Of a stretch of 64,000 nucleotides of DNA, positions 1 through 12,800 are shown piece after piece. The translations under genes and the position numbers were made by a program. Numbering within the stretch: the stretch's first letter is position 1; every line of letters starts with the position of its first letter. Source of the stretch: Raphanus sativus (Eukaryota > Streptophyta > Magnoliopsida > Brassicales > Brassicaceae); the NCBI RefSeq assembly GCF_000801105.2, contig NC_079514.1, forward strand, positions 51,381,372-51,445,371, read 5' to 3'. The notes beneath the pieces are model-generated. The model saw only the letters and a list, made by a program, of their open reading frames with translations, did no database searches and was not told where the DNA came from.

Positions 1-25
1 GTTGTGGATACTGCATGATAACAGC
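1..25 (-). repeat. Near-exact repeat of part of the transporter exon
   Basis: The 23 bases GTGGATACTGCATGATAACAGCT occur at both 3-25 and 123-145 on the plus strand. On the minus strand both encode AVIMQYP. Outside the match the flanks diverge, so this may be the start of a duplicated or alternative exon lying 3' of the first one, cut by the window edge. Confidence 0.5.
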
Positions 26-96
26 TCCTCCACCAGCACAATAAAAACCGAGACTTTAAACAAAGCACAAGACAGACAAGAACAAGGAGTTATTAC

Positions 97-202
97 CTGT
101 AGAGTAAGAACAGTCATGGAGTGTGGATACTGCATGATAACAGCTTTGTTGATAAAGACCATAGCCATTGAAGCAATGCCATATGAAATAGCTGCGATTA
201 AA
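97..202 (-). CDS. Internal coding exon of a nucleotide-sugar-transporter-like (drug/metabolite transporter) gene, partial
   Basis: Read on the minus strand, this 106-nt stretch is bounded by a good acceptor (TTGATGCAG) and a GTAATA donor. In one frame it encodes 35 residues: LIAAISYGIASMAMVFINKA followed by VIMQYPHSMTVLTLQ. This looks like the first membrane helix and loop of plant Golgi/ER nucleotide-sugar transporters of the DMT/TPT superfamily (hydrophobic, with an N-K pair inside the helix and a small-residue run). I recognise the pattern from memory and cannot name the orthologue. The gene runs leftward out of the window, so only the 5' part is present. The upstream joining exon and start codon could not be fixed. 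Confidence 0.55.
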
Positions 203-485
203 CTGCATCAAGTAACAAACAGTAACTAAAGCTTACTCAAATGTAAACCAGATGCTCTGTTCTCAACATGATACTCGGGATCGGGATCTAGATCTACCCA
301 GATGAAGAACTGCAATTGCAAGTTTCCAACTTTCTTAAAGCTCTCGAATCAATAGAGCAATAATTATATTATCCAAGTCCTAAATCGATCAAATTCAATT
401 CCAGAAACTTTTTTCTAACTGAATTCAACAAAACCCAGAAAATCAAACGAATGTTAAATGCACAGATCAACAAGGAAGAGAGTAC

Positions 486-625
486 CTAAGGAAGAGATGA
501 AGAAATCACCCAGCGGATTAGTCAAGGAGAGATGGAGAGACGCGGTGCTTTCGACGAAACAGAGCGAAGAGAGAGACACAGAATGCTTCGAGAGAGAGAG
601 AAGAACACAAAGCCCGCAAAACACA
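486..625 (-). other. Probable 5' untranslated exon of the transporter gene
   Basis: On the minus strand the segment is rich in CTCTCTC and TTCTTC tracts typical of plant 5' leaders. It ends at a candidate donor TCCTTAG|GTACTCTC (boundary 485/486) and contains no long open frame. It lies about 280 nt upstream of the coding exon on the same strand. The transcription start is not determined; an ACACGTGT G-box-like palindrome lies at about 627-634. Confidence 0.35.
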
Positions 626-662
626 ACACGTGTCCTTAAGAACCAACGTAAAACACTTCTTA

Positions 663-2420
663 TTTAACATACGTCTGTTCCGTTTTTAAGCATTTTTGAT
701 TTAAATTTCACGATTAATTACCTAAGAAATGCTTTAAGAAGTGCCGATAAAGGTGCTCTAACAAGATGTGACCTGCTAAAAAAATATGTGACCTGCGATT
801 AAATAGTCCAAATAAATGCATAGACGAAAACGAAATCCATAGCTAATCATATAAACGTTATCATATGAATGGGGGACTTGAGTGCGGTGCGTATTTGTAA
901 TTATGAAACAGAAAACGCACTAAGTTCCCAATCACACATACATGCTAAAGTGGGACGTATTTTACGTAAAAAACGCACTTGTCAAAAACAAAAACAATTT
1001 TTTTTGGTTTGTTCACCATTTTGCAAAAACGCACTTGGAATACATACCACACTCTTCACGTAGCGGTCCACCAAATTTCGCACCAATAAAGAAAGATAAA
1101 TATTGTTATTCATATTTACACTTTTCAGTTATTTTTTTGTTTTGAGAAAAAAGTACTCTTAAAAGTTTTGAACCATATTTTTTAATCAGATTTGTGAGAC
1201 AGATACTATATAAACTTAATAAAAGCATATATTATACGTGATAGTCTTTACTTACTTTAACGTCATATATATTTCAACTGAACTTGTTAATAATTATTAG
1301 AAATAGTTTTTCAAAATATTTGATTAAAAAGATAGAAAAATAAAAAATAATAACCAAAATTTTTATTATTAAATATAGGTCTATATAGCCATGTGTATAT
1401 TTATCCGAAACCGAAAAATCAAACCGAACTAAACCAAATATTTTTCAGATCGCTTCGGATTTGGATCATACCAATTATCCGAACAAATCTTATATCTCTA
1501 AAACTCAACAATCAGAACAAAATTTTATATTTCACATTATTTTAATATTTATCTAGCAAAACCAAAAAAAATAGATCAGACCGAACGTGTGTACCGGTCA
1601 AACTGCGATTCATTTATCTATTCGGTTAAAAACAATGTTTTGAAAATCGGATTGTACCTTGACTCAGTTTTGTAGTTGGGTCTGGGAACAATTCAACCGA
1701 TTTTTTTTATTATAATATAGTTTTCAGTTGAGTAATTGTATATATGTATAATAACTATAAAATTTTATACCATTGTCAAAATATAAAAAATGTAGAGAAA
1801 ACAAAATAAAATTTTCAAAAATAGCATTGTCTATAATGTTTTTATTGTATTTTAATTAATTTTTATTTTATATATTTAATTTAAATGTTTAATTCATATG
1901 AATTTTGGTATTTAAATTTCAAAAAAAAGATTTACACCATTAACAACACTAAATAGAAAATTTTAACTTTAAATTATATTGATTGTATTGATATATAACA
2001 TTTTTACTTTTTTTAAACACTCTTTAATTGTTCAATTCCGCAAACAATATATTTTACCAATCAACACAATTCCGCACCGCTAATTTTATTAAAACCACAC
2101 TTATCCCGCAAACCGCATGAACCGCAGTTAGACCGTTCCGCACTTCAATTCCGCACCGCTTATATTACCAGATTCGCTGTTCCCAATCGGAGCCAATTAG
2201 TTCAACATCTATTACTATAAAGAAAGGTTTTTTCTCTCCTGCTGACCCGTATGATGCCAGCGCAACAATTCGTTTAACCACGTACTGACACGTGTCCAAG
2301 TCTCTCAAAACACACCGTATCAATTACTCGATGACATCTTGGGCTTCGCTGTGGCCAGCCCAGAAAAGAAAGAAGGCGACATCTCTCTAACCCTAATACA
2401 GCTTAGGAGAAAACACGAAG
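663..2420. other. Intergenic AT-rich DNA with decayed repeat
   Basis: No gene is supported. From about 1400 to 2170 the sequence carries the broken GGTTCGG/CCGAACC-type strings and, at 2030-2170, repeated CCGCACCGC/CCGCAAACCGC motifs. Both are typical of subterminal regions of plant DNA transposons; similar CCGCAACCGC strings recur at about 31060-31170. No intact termini were found. Confidence 0.35.
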
Positions 2421-2439
2421 ATTGACTATCCTCTTCGTG

Positions 2440-3361
2440 CGGCCAGAGGCGATGACGTTTGCGCTCCATCTCATTACTGAAACTGTTGCATCACTCACCG
2501 TATCCTTACTTGCCTCGAGTCTGTTGTTGGGTTTTGCTTTTACGATTGAAGTGCTGAAGTAAATTTAAAACCTTTTTTTCTCCTCAGTAAATTTGTAGAA
2601 TGATAGCTGCGGTTTCATGGATTACAAGACTCCAAAGGTGATGCCTGATGGTGCTGATAATCCTTCATAACTTATTTGCAGTATCATGGCGATGTTCTTC
2701 TTACTGATTTGAGGATGAATAGCGAAGAAATCTTATCTCCTCCTAGCCAGTTCTTCAGCTGAGAATTTGGGAGACCAGAAACGTAGAGAGAAGCTGTTAA
2801 GAGTATGGTCGTGGACATGCCCTCGCTTTCATTACACGACACCTCCGTGATCCGGAATCATTTATCCGATGAGTCTGCGTCGCAGCTGTGTGGGCGATCT
2901 CTTCCCGGACGACGAGGCTTTCTTTTGTTTCTGTATTCACGAAGCTGTATACGGACACGCTTTTGACATAGCAGGAGGTTAATACGCAGAACAGAGAAGC
3001 GTTGTGTCATGTGGAGGCGACTGATGTTACGGAGGATCCAGTTCGGTTAAGACATGTGTTTCTTCCTAAGCTGGAGAAGTGTAAAGCTTTTAAGGCGAGT
3101 TCGGTGGGAATGGTTATGAACGGAAGTGTGATTGGTGATGGAGGAGCTACGGGAGCTCCGATGGATTATTTAGTTAGCTTCTTGAAGATTTGGGCGGCAA
3201 GGAAAGCAGCCGCCGAGGCCTTAGAGAGGTTTGCCACAGTGGAAATAAATGATTTAGGAGAGTACAAAGCCAAGTCTTTGAAGATCTTCAAAAGCAAGAA
3301 ATGTTTCGATCTGTGTATCTTTTTCAAATTTGTGCTCAGCCTTGAGGTGTTAAAGGTATGA
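2440..3361 (+). pseudogene. Degenerate coding-like region, family not recognised
   Basis: Composition here is clearly richer in GC than the flanks and holds several short open stretches in different frames. The longest is 3002-3361. Its central part looks like real protein (for example EDPVRLRHVFLPKLEKCKAF followed by a Gly-rich stretch and WAARKAAAEALERF) and it ends just before a donor-like AAAG|GTATGA at 3357. Upstream frames are interrupted by stops, so this is either a decayed gene or a gene with several small exons whose borders I could not place. No function is proposed. Confidence 0.3.
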
Positions 3362-5266
3362 TTGTATTTACTTATTCTTCCTGCTATTGAGTAGTACTAA
3401 ATAATAAGATTTTTTATTTTGTTGTTTTAGTTTTTCTATGAATGTAACATTGTAAATGTCTTCACTTGGTATCAAGGTCAGCGAGAGAGTGAGAGTATCA
3501 TTGTACTAGATTTAGTTGTTGGAACCATCCACACCATTCTTGGTACATTGTAAAGTGGTTGGAGTTGTTTATTGGTTTGGTTTTTAATTTCTTTTGGTTG
3601 GCCTGCAATTTACAGTATTTCCTCTCAATGTTCTTGAATGCTTAAACATCAAAGCAAAGCTCAATAAATACACACCATAACCAAGAGTAGCAAATCAATG
3701 TCTAGAGTGACTGTAGTCTAGCGGATGAACAGTCATGTGCTATGTAGAATTGTTTTATCAACAAGAGACAGTGAACAAGTGAAATAAAACTAAATATTCA
3801 GTTTTAGATTGTTGGAAGGGTAAGTGTTATTTTATGTTAAATAAAGTGACCATCTGAATCTGGAGATCAATGGAACATTGATGAATATGATTCTTGCGAC
3901 TCTCTATTCTATTATAGTTTCTCTTATTTACTGCTCCAAGTCCCACTCTATACATGAATTTAGTAACAAATATCTTCATTCATGGAGAAGGTTAAAGTAT
4001 GCAACAATATATCCAGGTTTGTTGTGCTGGTTTTCTAAATTTCTTAAAATTGATTTAACAAAAGGAATGGAGAGACTGGGATGAAGAGGTGATACAGCGG
4101 ATTCCATAGCGTGCCACATTTTGCAATAACATGTTAGATCACATTGTATCTCTACTTTGTTCTCAATACTAAATGAAAAATTTTCACCACCACAATAGCT
4201 AATGCGTGGAAAACTGGTTTGGCGACAAAGGTTTTAAGCAGTTGATTTTTGTTTTTTTATGTTCTTTGGTTAGACAAAATTTTCAACTTGGGATTCTCCT
4301 AAAAAGTTACAATTTTCTGAAGGTCAATGCAAATTAGTAGACATTAATTTACAAGAAATAGTTTTATTCAATAATGAAATATAATCAATATACAATAATC
4401 TAATTATGTATAATAATTTTTTTGTAAGAATTATATTTTATAAGTTAGTCAGTAATATTTATTTCAAAAGTTATAATCAAAGTAATGGGTAACTTCATTT
4501 TCATATATTAACAATATGTAAGATTCTAATAAACATGTAGACATATAAATAGTAACGATAGTTTCATATTATTTATTTATCTGTCCTAAAATAGTTTAAG
4601 TTATAATAAATGCAGTGTCGGTCCTGAAATATTTTGGGTCCAATACGAAATTAGAATTTTAGCCCTAAAATATTTTAAAATAAATATAAAAATATTATTT
4701 ATGATTAAAACTACAATTTTTCAAAAGTAATATATGTCTATTTAGATAATATTTTTATTTACTTTATTTAGTTAAGAAGCAAAACTTCAAAATTTATTTT
4801 GTAATATGTATGAAATAAGTTTTAGGATCCATTTTATATTTTATTCAACTAACAGCAACAAAAATAGGTTTTAAAGGCAGTAAAAATCATAATTTATTTT
4901 GTTATATTGCATAAATCATTAGTTTTAAAAGAAAATGTGGAAAGAAAAAAATAACTTAACACATGAAACAAATATATAACTAAGAGAAAATAATTTTACT
5001 CTACTTACTCTAATTGTAAATTCAAATATCTTTTGAATTATTGGTATAGTTAAACTAAAATAAATATTGAGAGAAACTAATACTAAAATAAATATTGAGA
5101 GAAACTAAACAATTATATTTTGAAAATTTTATTATAACTAGAAAACTTATAATTTATAAAATGAAGGATAAAATACATAGATAAAATTGTTATAAAACAA
5201 TTATGAAGCTTAATTTTTTGAATTAAAATAAAATTTAAAATAAATTCGTACCATCAATTTTAATCG
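3362..5266. other. Intergenic AT-rich DNA
   Basis: No gene is supported. A transposon-like terminus CAGTGTCGGTCCTGA lies at about 4612, resembling hAT-type ends, but no matching opposite end was found. A direct repeat of about 33 bp (containing CTAAAATAAATATTGAGAGA) occurs at about 5052-5107. Confidence 0.35.
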
Positions 5267-5270
5267 TCTG

Positions 5271-5297
5271 CCCGCCAGTAGGGCGGGTTTACCCTAG
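5271..5297 (+). mobile_element. Helitron 3' terminus (hairpin plus CTAG|T)
   Basis: CCCGCC-AGTA-GGGCGGG forms a short perfect hairpin at 5271-5287. It is followed by TTTACC and then CTAG at 5294-5297, directly before T. This is the diagnostic 3' end of plant Helitrons. The corresponding 5' TC end was not identified upstream. The terminus abuts the intron-1 remnant of pseudogene fragment A. Confidence 0.6.
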
Positions 5298-5314
5298 TAT
5301 ATATATATACTGAC

Positions 5315-5603
5315 CTTGAGCTTGGATTTGTCGATGGAGAGGACGTCTTTAGAATACGTAGCGTTAGGGTCAAGATCGACGGCGGAGAGAGCGCTGACCA
5401 CTTTTGAAGCAGTCTGGACGCAGCGAATGAAGGGATAGACAAAGACCCTATGGATGGGAAACCGTTTTTGAGATCGAATCCGTTGACCAGTTCGAAATGC
5501 GGGAACCATACCATCATGAACCAGCGGAGGGTCCCAAGGTCTCGCAGTTGTGTCGAGCCACAGTGGATCGACTTGGTCAATACGATCACCGTGAAGACTC
5601 CAT
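5315..5603 (-). pseudogene. Histidine-phosphatase exon-1 fragment A (F type), dead
   Basis: On the minus strand this matches exon 1 of gene F (28113-28442) from the start codon at 5601-5603 to the exon-1 donor CTCAAG|GTCAGT at 5315. About 41 nt are missing right after ATGGAGTC, so the RHG catalytic motif and its surroundings are gone and the frame is broken. The rest of exon 1 (FRTGQRIRSQ, FPIHRVF, RCVQTASKV) is still readable. Only a few bases of intron 1 remain before a Helitron terminus; exons 2-4 are absent. Fragments B and G carry the same deletion. Confidence 0.8.
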
Positions 5604-6073
5604 TGTTGCTCTATGAGTCATGCGTGTTGGTCGTGTGACCTCTGGGAGTATTTTGCAAGTAAGCGTAAACATGGAGTTCAATTTTTTCTTTTAAATTGTT
5701 CTTTCTTTATTTTTGTAAATGGAAGCCGAAAGAGAATATATGTATCTAATTATATATATTTTTAAATAACATTTGTTTTTTTTAGCTTTCGATTAAATGA
5801 TTTTTATTTTTTAATAAATTGAATAATTAATAGATTTGGAGGTAATATTTCAAAAATAAATATATATGTATATATATATATTAATTTGGCTATTATTTTT
5901 TAGAATTTGAATGTAATTTTTGTTAATACATAATACAAAAAGCTTAATAGTCATTTTAAGTAAATATCAAATCATTTTTTTTTAATTATATGCATATTAT
6001 ATGATCTTAAAGTATGTGTAGAATCAATATAAATATTTGAACTAAAATGAGAGATATAAACTAGAAATATAAG
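5604..6073. repeat. Duplicated 5' flank of fragment A
   Basis: This AT-rich stretch matches the flank of fragment G (35360-35792) in the same orientation and, reversed, 13320-13463 and 9766-9845 near fragment B. It is the old upstream region of an F-type gene. It ends at a TSD copy, AAATATAAG (6065-6073). Confidence 0.6.
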
Positions 6074-6834
6074 CAGGTCGTCTCAAACTCTATAGAGATC
6101 CTGTTCAAAAAAAAAAACAAGGCATTTTTCAAGAACTTGAAATCGTTTATATGTTTTCTGATAAATATTATTATACCAATCTAAATTTTTAATCTAAATA
6201 ACATTATTTTCTAGTTTTTTATGCAAAATCATCGACCAAATTTTTGTATTCGAGTAGAAGATACATATTTTTTTTAATTAAAGATTTTCAGTTTTTTTTT
6301 ACGTTTTTTATATCTATAATCAGAAACTATAATCTATAAAAGAATCTTGATTTCATTAGACAAGAAGTTGGAAACTCTTCTTTATATTCTCTCGACAGAA
6401 GTTTAGACTATTTTTTCTTCTGTGTTTACTATTTTTCGGAAATATTGGTGAAAAAATTATATATTTCTCTCCTTATTTATGATCACTAATTAATAATAGT
6501 TTCCTAAACATAATCAAATTAGAATATTAACTTTCTAAACCTACATTGAATATTAAAACAAACACCAACATTTTTTTTTACTTTCCAAAATATATTAAAT
6601 GCTAATTGTTTTCTAACTTATTGCATTTTTTGTTGATTGTGTTAACCAAATTAAATTTGTAATTTATATTTATTGGTTAATAAATACGAAAATTAGATTT
6701 AAATAATAGCTGTCTGATTTTTAAAAATATCTGATTTTATATGTAAAGCTATTATTAAAATAAAAAATTATGGACCTTCTAAAAGTTTGGACCATGTTCA
6801 GTCGCTCCAGTTGCACGTGCAAAAAGACGACCCT
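6074..6834. mobile_element. hAT-like non-autonomous element, 761 bp, with 9-bp TSD
   Basis: The element is flanked by perfect copies of AAATATAAG (6065-6073 and 6835-6843). The paralogous G block has one uninterrupted copy at 35784-35792, which is the empty site. Ends are CAGGTCGTCT on the left and, reverse complemented, AGGGTCGTCT on the right, i.e. short imperfect terminal inverted repeats. The interior is AT-rich with no coding potential. An 8-9 bp duplication with CAGG-type ends fits the hAT superfamily. Confidence 0.7.
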
Positions 6835-6843
6835 AAATATAAG

Positions 6844-7726
6844 GTTAAATATACATATGTTCCGTTATCATCGGATATCCATTCGGGTTCAAATATTATC
6901 CGTTAGGATTCGGATTTTCAATCTCTCCTAAATCAATATCCATTCGGGTATTTTGCTATTTCGGTTCGGATTTCGATTCGAATTTTTCTGATTGGATTAG
7001 AATACGTTTTAGGGTATCGGATAAAATTTCCACCCTAATATCAAAAACAATAACATAACAGTTGATATGGTACATCTCATCAAGAAAGGCAAAAAAAAAA
7101 CTCTTGAGAAAACAATCTAACTCGACAGAATATATGACCTGCCAATTACGATTACAAAAGAATCAATGATGAAATCCAGATTTAATATTTGTTGGATGGT
7201 GGCCATACACTGACATCAAGCTAATCTTGTTTCGCGTTTGTTAACAATCGAAGTACTTTCCCGCATCACGATGGAATGCAGTCACTTGCATTGCGTACAC
7301 GAGAAATGTTCTCTAGATTAAGATAGATCTTTTTCTTTGGTTAAAAATATTATGGAGGAGATCCTTTCCGAAAGGTTTACCCTTGAATCTGTCGAATAGT
7401 CTACGATAACCAGTAAAAAAAATAACGGAGAAAGATGAGTATATCTCTGATTAAAAAAATCGGTGGAAAACGATAGTACCCCCGAAAATATAAGAAAAAA
7501 ATATCAAAAAACCATAATACTAGAAAAAAATATATTATTAGATAAAAAATTCCAGTGCCAGTACTTAAAAGCCACCGGCGCAAGATCACAAAAATCTCAT
7601 TTTTTCTCTCTGGCGGCTAGGGTTTACACTCCCCGTTAGAATATTTGTTTACAATCGAACATTTGTTTTTAAAGACCACAAAAATCTAATATGGAAGCCT
7701 CGTTTCTATTTTTTTTTTCTTTTAAA
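6844..7726. repeat. Segment shared with the G block
   Basis: No gene. The sequence is duplicated at about 35793-36692 in the same orientation (for example ATTGATATGGTACAT and the CTCTTGAGAAAA run). It begins with broken CGGATATCCATTCGG strings like those in other repeats of the window. Confidence 0.6.
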
Positions 7727-8962
7727 TCCCCTATATATTAAAGGAGAAACATATAGAAAGTTATAACCTGTACTTTGTACTAATTAAAAAATGTCATGTT
7801 GAGTTGTCACGTAATTGGAATGTTAATTATGCTTACGTGGCGGCTTGAAAATTAATTGAGAATTTTCTTGGTCCAAAATTAAATTGCTATGGAATCTTAT
7901 ATTATATAGTACATTCATTATATACCATTCATTTATCAAGTTGATATTTATTATCTATTCTTTCCTTAAATAAAACCTATGATATTATCTAATGTGATTA
8001 AAAATATATATGATATAATTAATAATTTTAAATAATAAAGTTTTGCTTATAATTTGTATACTTTCTATCATTTTTAATTCGTTATTATTAAGATAAATTA
8101 TACAATTCAATTAATAATATAATAAAAAATTATTTTCTTGTATATGTTGTATTTTGAATTTTTAAAAACGAGTATAAATCACTAAACTGTTAAAAGTCTC
8201 ACATAGACTTTTGTGATCAACTTTTAAATTTTTTTTATGTAACAAGATACAATGATTAAAAAACCATTTGAATAAATAATTTTATTTAATAGGTGTTTAT
8301 GTTAATATATATTTCATATCATTCAAATTAAACTATATATCATATGAAAATACAACTTATATTTTGATATTTGCATTGAACATATATTGAAAAGTTAATA
8401 TTTTAATTTTGAAAGCTTCATTTTTTTAATAATTATAAATTATTGAAACCACTAAACATCCCACATTAAAAAACAATTTGTTGGTGTAAAATTTTGTTAC
8501 ACAATATGAAAATAATCATAAAATCATATGAGTAGAAACCTCATTTAATAAATATCCATATTAAATGTATAGTATATATCTATGTTAATATTATTTAAAT
8601 TTAATTATACATCATACGCATAGATAAGATTGATTATTTTGATATATTCACCCAAAAATGATTTTCGAACAAAAAAAATGATCATTTAATTTATATACGC
8701 ACGCGAATTTATTACATAATAATAACTATATTTTAGTTATTTAATATATAATTATTATTTTATCATTTCGTAATATACAAAAACATAAAATAAGTAATAA
8801 ATATAAAATATTTATTCTGGACAAGACACATATCTTAACTTAAGTATGTATCTCTATAATAATTTTAAATCTTAAATATTTTTAAATCTCAGACCAAAAC
8901 AAAAGAACAATATGAGACTAAATCAATATATATGTATGGGCAAGGTGCAAATCTTATTCTAG
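7727..8962 (+). mobile_element. Non-autonomous Helitron, about 1.24 kb
   Basis: The 5' end reads A|TCCCCTATATATTAAAGGAG, the TC-initiated start of Brassicaceae Helitrons. The 3' end reads TTATTCTAG|TT with CTAG at 8959-8962. It lies between A and T, as expected for Helitron insertion, and has no TSD or coding capacity. A paralogous copy lies at 36693-37847, so insertion preceded the A/G block duplication. Confidence 0.65.
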
Positions 8963-9665
8963 TTGTAAGAGTAAACATGGAGTTCTTTTGTTTTCTTTTA
9001 AATTGTTCTTTCTTTATTTTTGTATATGGATGCCGAAAGAGAATATAGGTATCCAATTATATAATTTTTAACAATTAACATTCGTTTTTAAAGACCACAA
9101 AAAAAGCTAATATGTCCAAATGATATTGTGTAATGGATAAAACATGCTAAACCGGAAATTGATTGATAAGATTATTTGTGGATTGGGAATTTGTGGTCGT
9201 TGGGAGATGTCTTCTTTTCAACCGAAATCCACATATAATATCCAACTACACCATATAATATTTGTTTAGTCTCAAACATAATTTAATTATATACTTCGAT
9301 TTAGATACATTTTAGCTGAACTAACAACATTTAAACGTTTTCTTTGGAGAAGTACTTAATTAACTTTAGTATATAACCCAAATATAAATAAAATGATAGT
9401 TATTTAAATTATTATTTCATAGTATTCAGATATTCATCTTAAGATATCTTAAAATATTTTATTTAAAATATTTTAAAATAGTTATTTTGACATTTTTCAT
9501 GTAATTAATTGCTATTTTATCTTTCTAGTTGAACTTGCAACACATAGTTTCTTGAAATATATATTCCATGACTAGTGAACCATTAAGCATCAATAGAAAC
9601 AAAAGTGGTAGCCTTTTACTAATGAAAGAAAACAAAAACAAAAGTGGTGGTGCACGAACAAGATC
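8963..9665. repeat. Old F-type 5' flank, ends at assembly gap
   Basis: No gene. The interval 8963-9110 again resembles the upstream region of the F-type genes (GGAGTTCTTTTGTTTTC, GCCGAAAGAGAATATA). The interval 9110-9560 matches, reversed, the DNA upstream of gene F (27480-27960). It is duplicated at 37848-38490. Confidence 0.5.
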
Positions 9666-9765
9666 NNNNNNNNNNNNNNNNNNNNNNNNNNNNNNNNNNN
9701 NNNNNNNNNNNNNNNNNNNNNNNNNNNNNNNNNNNNNNNNNNNNNNNNNNNNNNNNNNNNNNNNN
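9666..9765. other. Assembly gap (100 N)
   Basis: Run of 100 undetermined bases; true size unknown. The sequence changes orientation relative to the A block across this gap. Confidence 0.99.
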
Positions 9766-9845
9766 AAATCTATTAATTATTCAGTTTATTAAAAAAATCA
9801 TTTAATCGAAAGCTAAAAAACAAATGTTATTTTAAAAAACAAATG

Positions 9846-12800
9846 TTACAAATTCACATACAGAATATTTAAAACTGGTGGGATCAGATCACAGACCCAT
9901 AGTGGCATACCTAGAAGATAAAGTGGTTAAACGCAAAGGACAGTTTCGTTTTGACAAACGATGGCTTGGACGGGAGGGTTTTATGGAATCTATTACCAGA
10001 GGCTGGACAAAGGAGATGAGGAATTCAGGGGGTAACAGGGCAGATGTCGTGTCACGAATTATCAATTGCCGACACGAGATCTCTATCTGGAACAAGAATA
10101 ACCCCGCGTATGGAAAAGAAAAAATTGCAGAGCTCCAAAAGGCTTTGGAGGAAGTTCAATCCGATGATAATAGATCGCAAGAGGATATTTTGGAAGTGTC
10201 TAGGAAATTGCAAGAGGCGTACAAAGATGAAGAGGATTACTGGCAACAAAAAAGTCGAAATACATGGAATACGGCAGGAGACCTTAGCACAAAATTTTTT
10301 CATGCGTTAACAAAACAACGGCGGACGCGCAATCGTATAGTGGGATTATATGATAAAAATGGGAACTGGGTGGTGGAGGAAAATGGAATTGAGAAAGTTG
10401 CAGTGGGTTATTTTGATGATATATTTAGTACTACGTCGCCTTCAGAGTTTGATGAGTTCTTAGATGAAATTCAACCATCTATTCCTCAGCAGATGAATCA
10501 GCGACTTGTACAACTTGCTACAGAGGAAGAAGTGCGACAAGCATTATTTATGATGCATCCGGAAAAGGCTCCGGGACCAGATGGCATGACGGCACTTTTT
10601 TTCCAACATTCGTGGCATATCATTAAACATGATATTGTGGAATTGGTAAACAACTTTTTGACCACAGGGAAGATGGATGAGCGTCTAAATATTACAAATA
10701 TATGTTTGATTCCAAAAACGGAGAGGCCGACAAGGATGACAGAGCTTAGACCAATAAGTCTATGTAATGTAGGATATAAGATTATTTCAAAGGTAATGTG
10801 CCAACGGCTAAAGGCTTGCCTTCCAGCCCTGATTTCGGAAACACAGTCGGCTTTTGTAGCTGGGAGATTGATTTCGGATAACATTCTTATTGCTCAAGAA
10901 ATGTTTCATGGGTTAAGGACAAATAAGGCTTGTTAGAGTAAGTTTATGGCCATCAAAACGGATATGAGTAAGGCTTATGATCGAGTAGAATGAAGTTTTA
11001 TTCAGGCTTTACTCTGGAAAATGGGGTTTGATCATCATTGGATCCAGTTGATAATGGAGTGTATCTCTACGGTACAATATCGAGTCCTATTAAACGGGCA
11101 ACCACGAGGACACATAGTTCCGCAGAGAGGATTACGCCAGGGAGATCCATTGTCTCCTTATTTATTCATTATGTGCACGGAAACATTAATTGCAAATATT
11201 AGGAAAGCGGAGGCTGGAAAACGACTGACAGGAATAAAAGTGGCAAGGGCTTGTCCGCCAATATCTCATTTGCTCTTTGCAGACGATAGTCTGTTCTTCT
11301 GCAGGGCGCAAAAAGAGGAGTGTCAGGCCATTTTGGTAATTCTTAAAGAATATGAGAAGGTTTCGGGTCAACAGATTAATTTTCAGAAGTCCTCAATTCA
11401 GTTTGGCCATAAGATTGATGAGGATACCCGGCAGGAGCTTAGGGATATTTTGGGAATTCAAAATCGGGGAGGAATGGGGACATATCTAGGAATCCCAGAG
11501 AGTTTAGGAGGTTCAAAGGTCCAAGTTTTTGGCTTTGTTCAGGAACGTTTAAACAACAGAGTCAATGGATGGACTTTCAAATTTTTTACGAAAGGAGGAA
11601 AAGAGGCAATGATAAAATCGGTGGTAACTGCTCTTCCCAATCATATTATGTCCTGCTATCGAATCCCGAAGACGGTGATGAAGAAACTTACGAGCGCGGT
11701 ATCCCAATTCTGGTGGAGTCCTAGTGGCAACACAAAAGGACTACACTGGAAATCTTGGGACAAAGTTTGTCTACATAAGGATAATGGAGGACTGGGTTTT
11801 AGAGATATGACGGATGTCAACACAGCCATGCTTGGAAAGCAACTATGGAGACTTATAGAGAAACCAAATTCTCTATTTTCTCGTGTTTTTAAAGGTCGGT
11901 ACTTTAGGAAAACTTCACCCCTAGAACCGGCCAGATCATACTCGTCCTCTTATGGATGGCGCAGTATAATCTCTGCTAGATCTCTGGTTAGCAAAGGACT
12001 AATCAAAAGGGTGGGATCAGGATCTTCTATATCAGTATGGAATGATCCTTGGTTCCCAACCAACCGCCTGAGACCAGCAAATAAAAAACAAAATGTTCTC
12101 TTACCAGATCTTACGGTCGACTCTCTCATTGATAATGTGTCACGTACTTGGAACTCATTAGCTTTACAGGAAATAATGGATCCCGCGGATGTTAAGATTG
12201 TTGAGAGTATACCTTTGAGCAGGGTACAAACAGTAGATCGGGATGGTTGGCACTTTACAAAGAATGGAAAATATACGGTTAAATCAGTATATCAAATAGA
12301 AAGAGCATATCCAGATGGAGGAAAAGGGAGAGTAGAGTTTGGTCCAACAGTTACGGATCTCAAAGCTCACTGCTGGAAGGTGCGATGTCCACCAAAGATG
12401 AAGCATTTTCTGTGGCAATTGCTGTCAGGATGTATAGCGGTGAGGAAAAATCTAAAAGCCCGGGGTCTTAAGGGGGATATAGGATGTGATAGGTGTGGAG
12501 CAGCTGAGGAATCTATAAATCACGTTTTTTTTGAATGCCCACCAGCGGTTCAAGTTTGGGCTCTATCGAGGATTCCTTCGCATCCGGATTTTTTTCCAGC
12601 ACAATCTTTGTTTACAAATATGGATTACTTATTTTGGAGAATCAAACCAGCAATGGACGATCATCATTATGCGTGGATACTTTGGTATATATGGAAAGGA
12701 AGAAATAATAAGGTATTTAGTAACTTGGACATCGATCCAAAAGATACCCTTAAACTAGCTATGACCGAATCTTTACTCTGGTCAGAAGCACAACAAGCTA

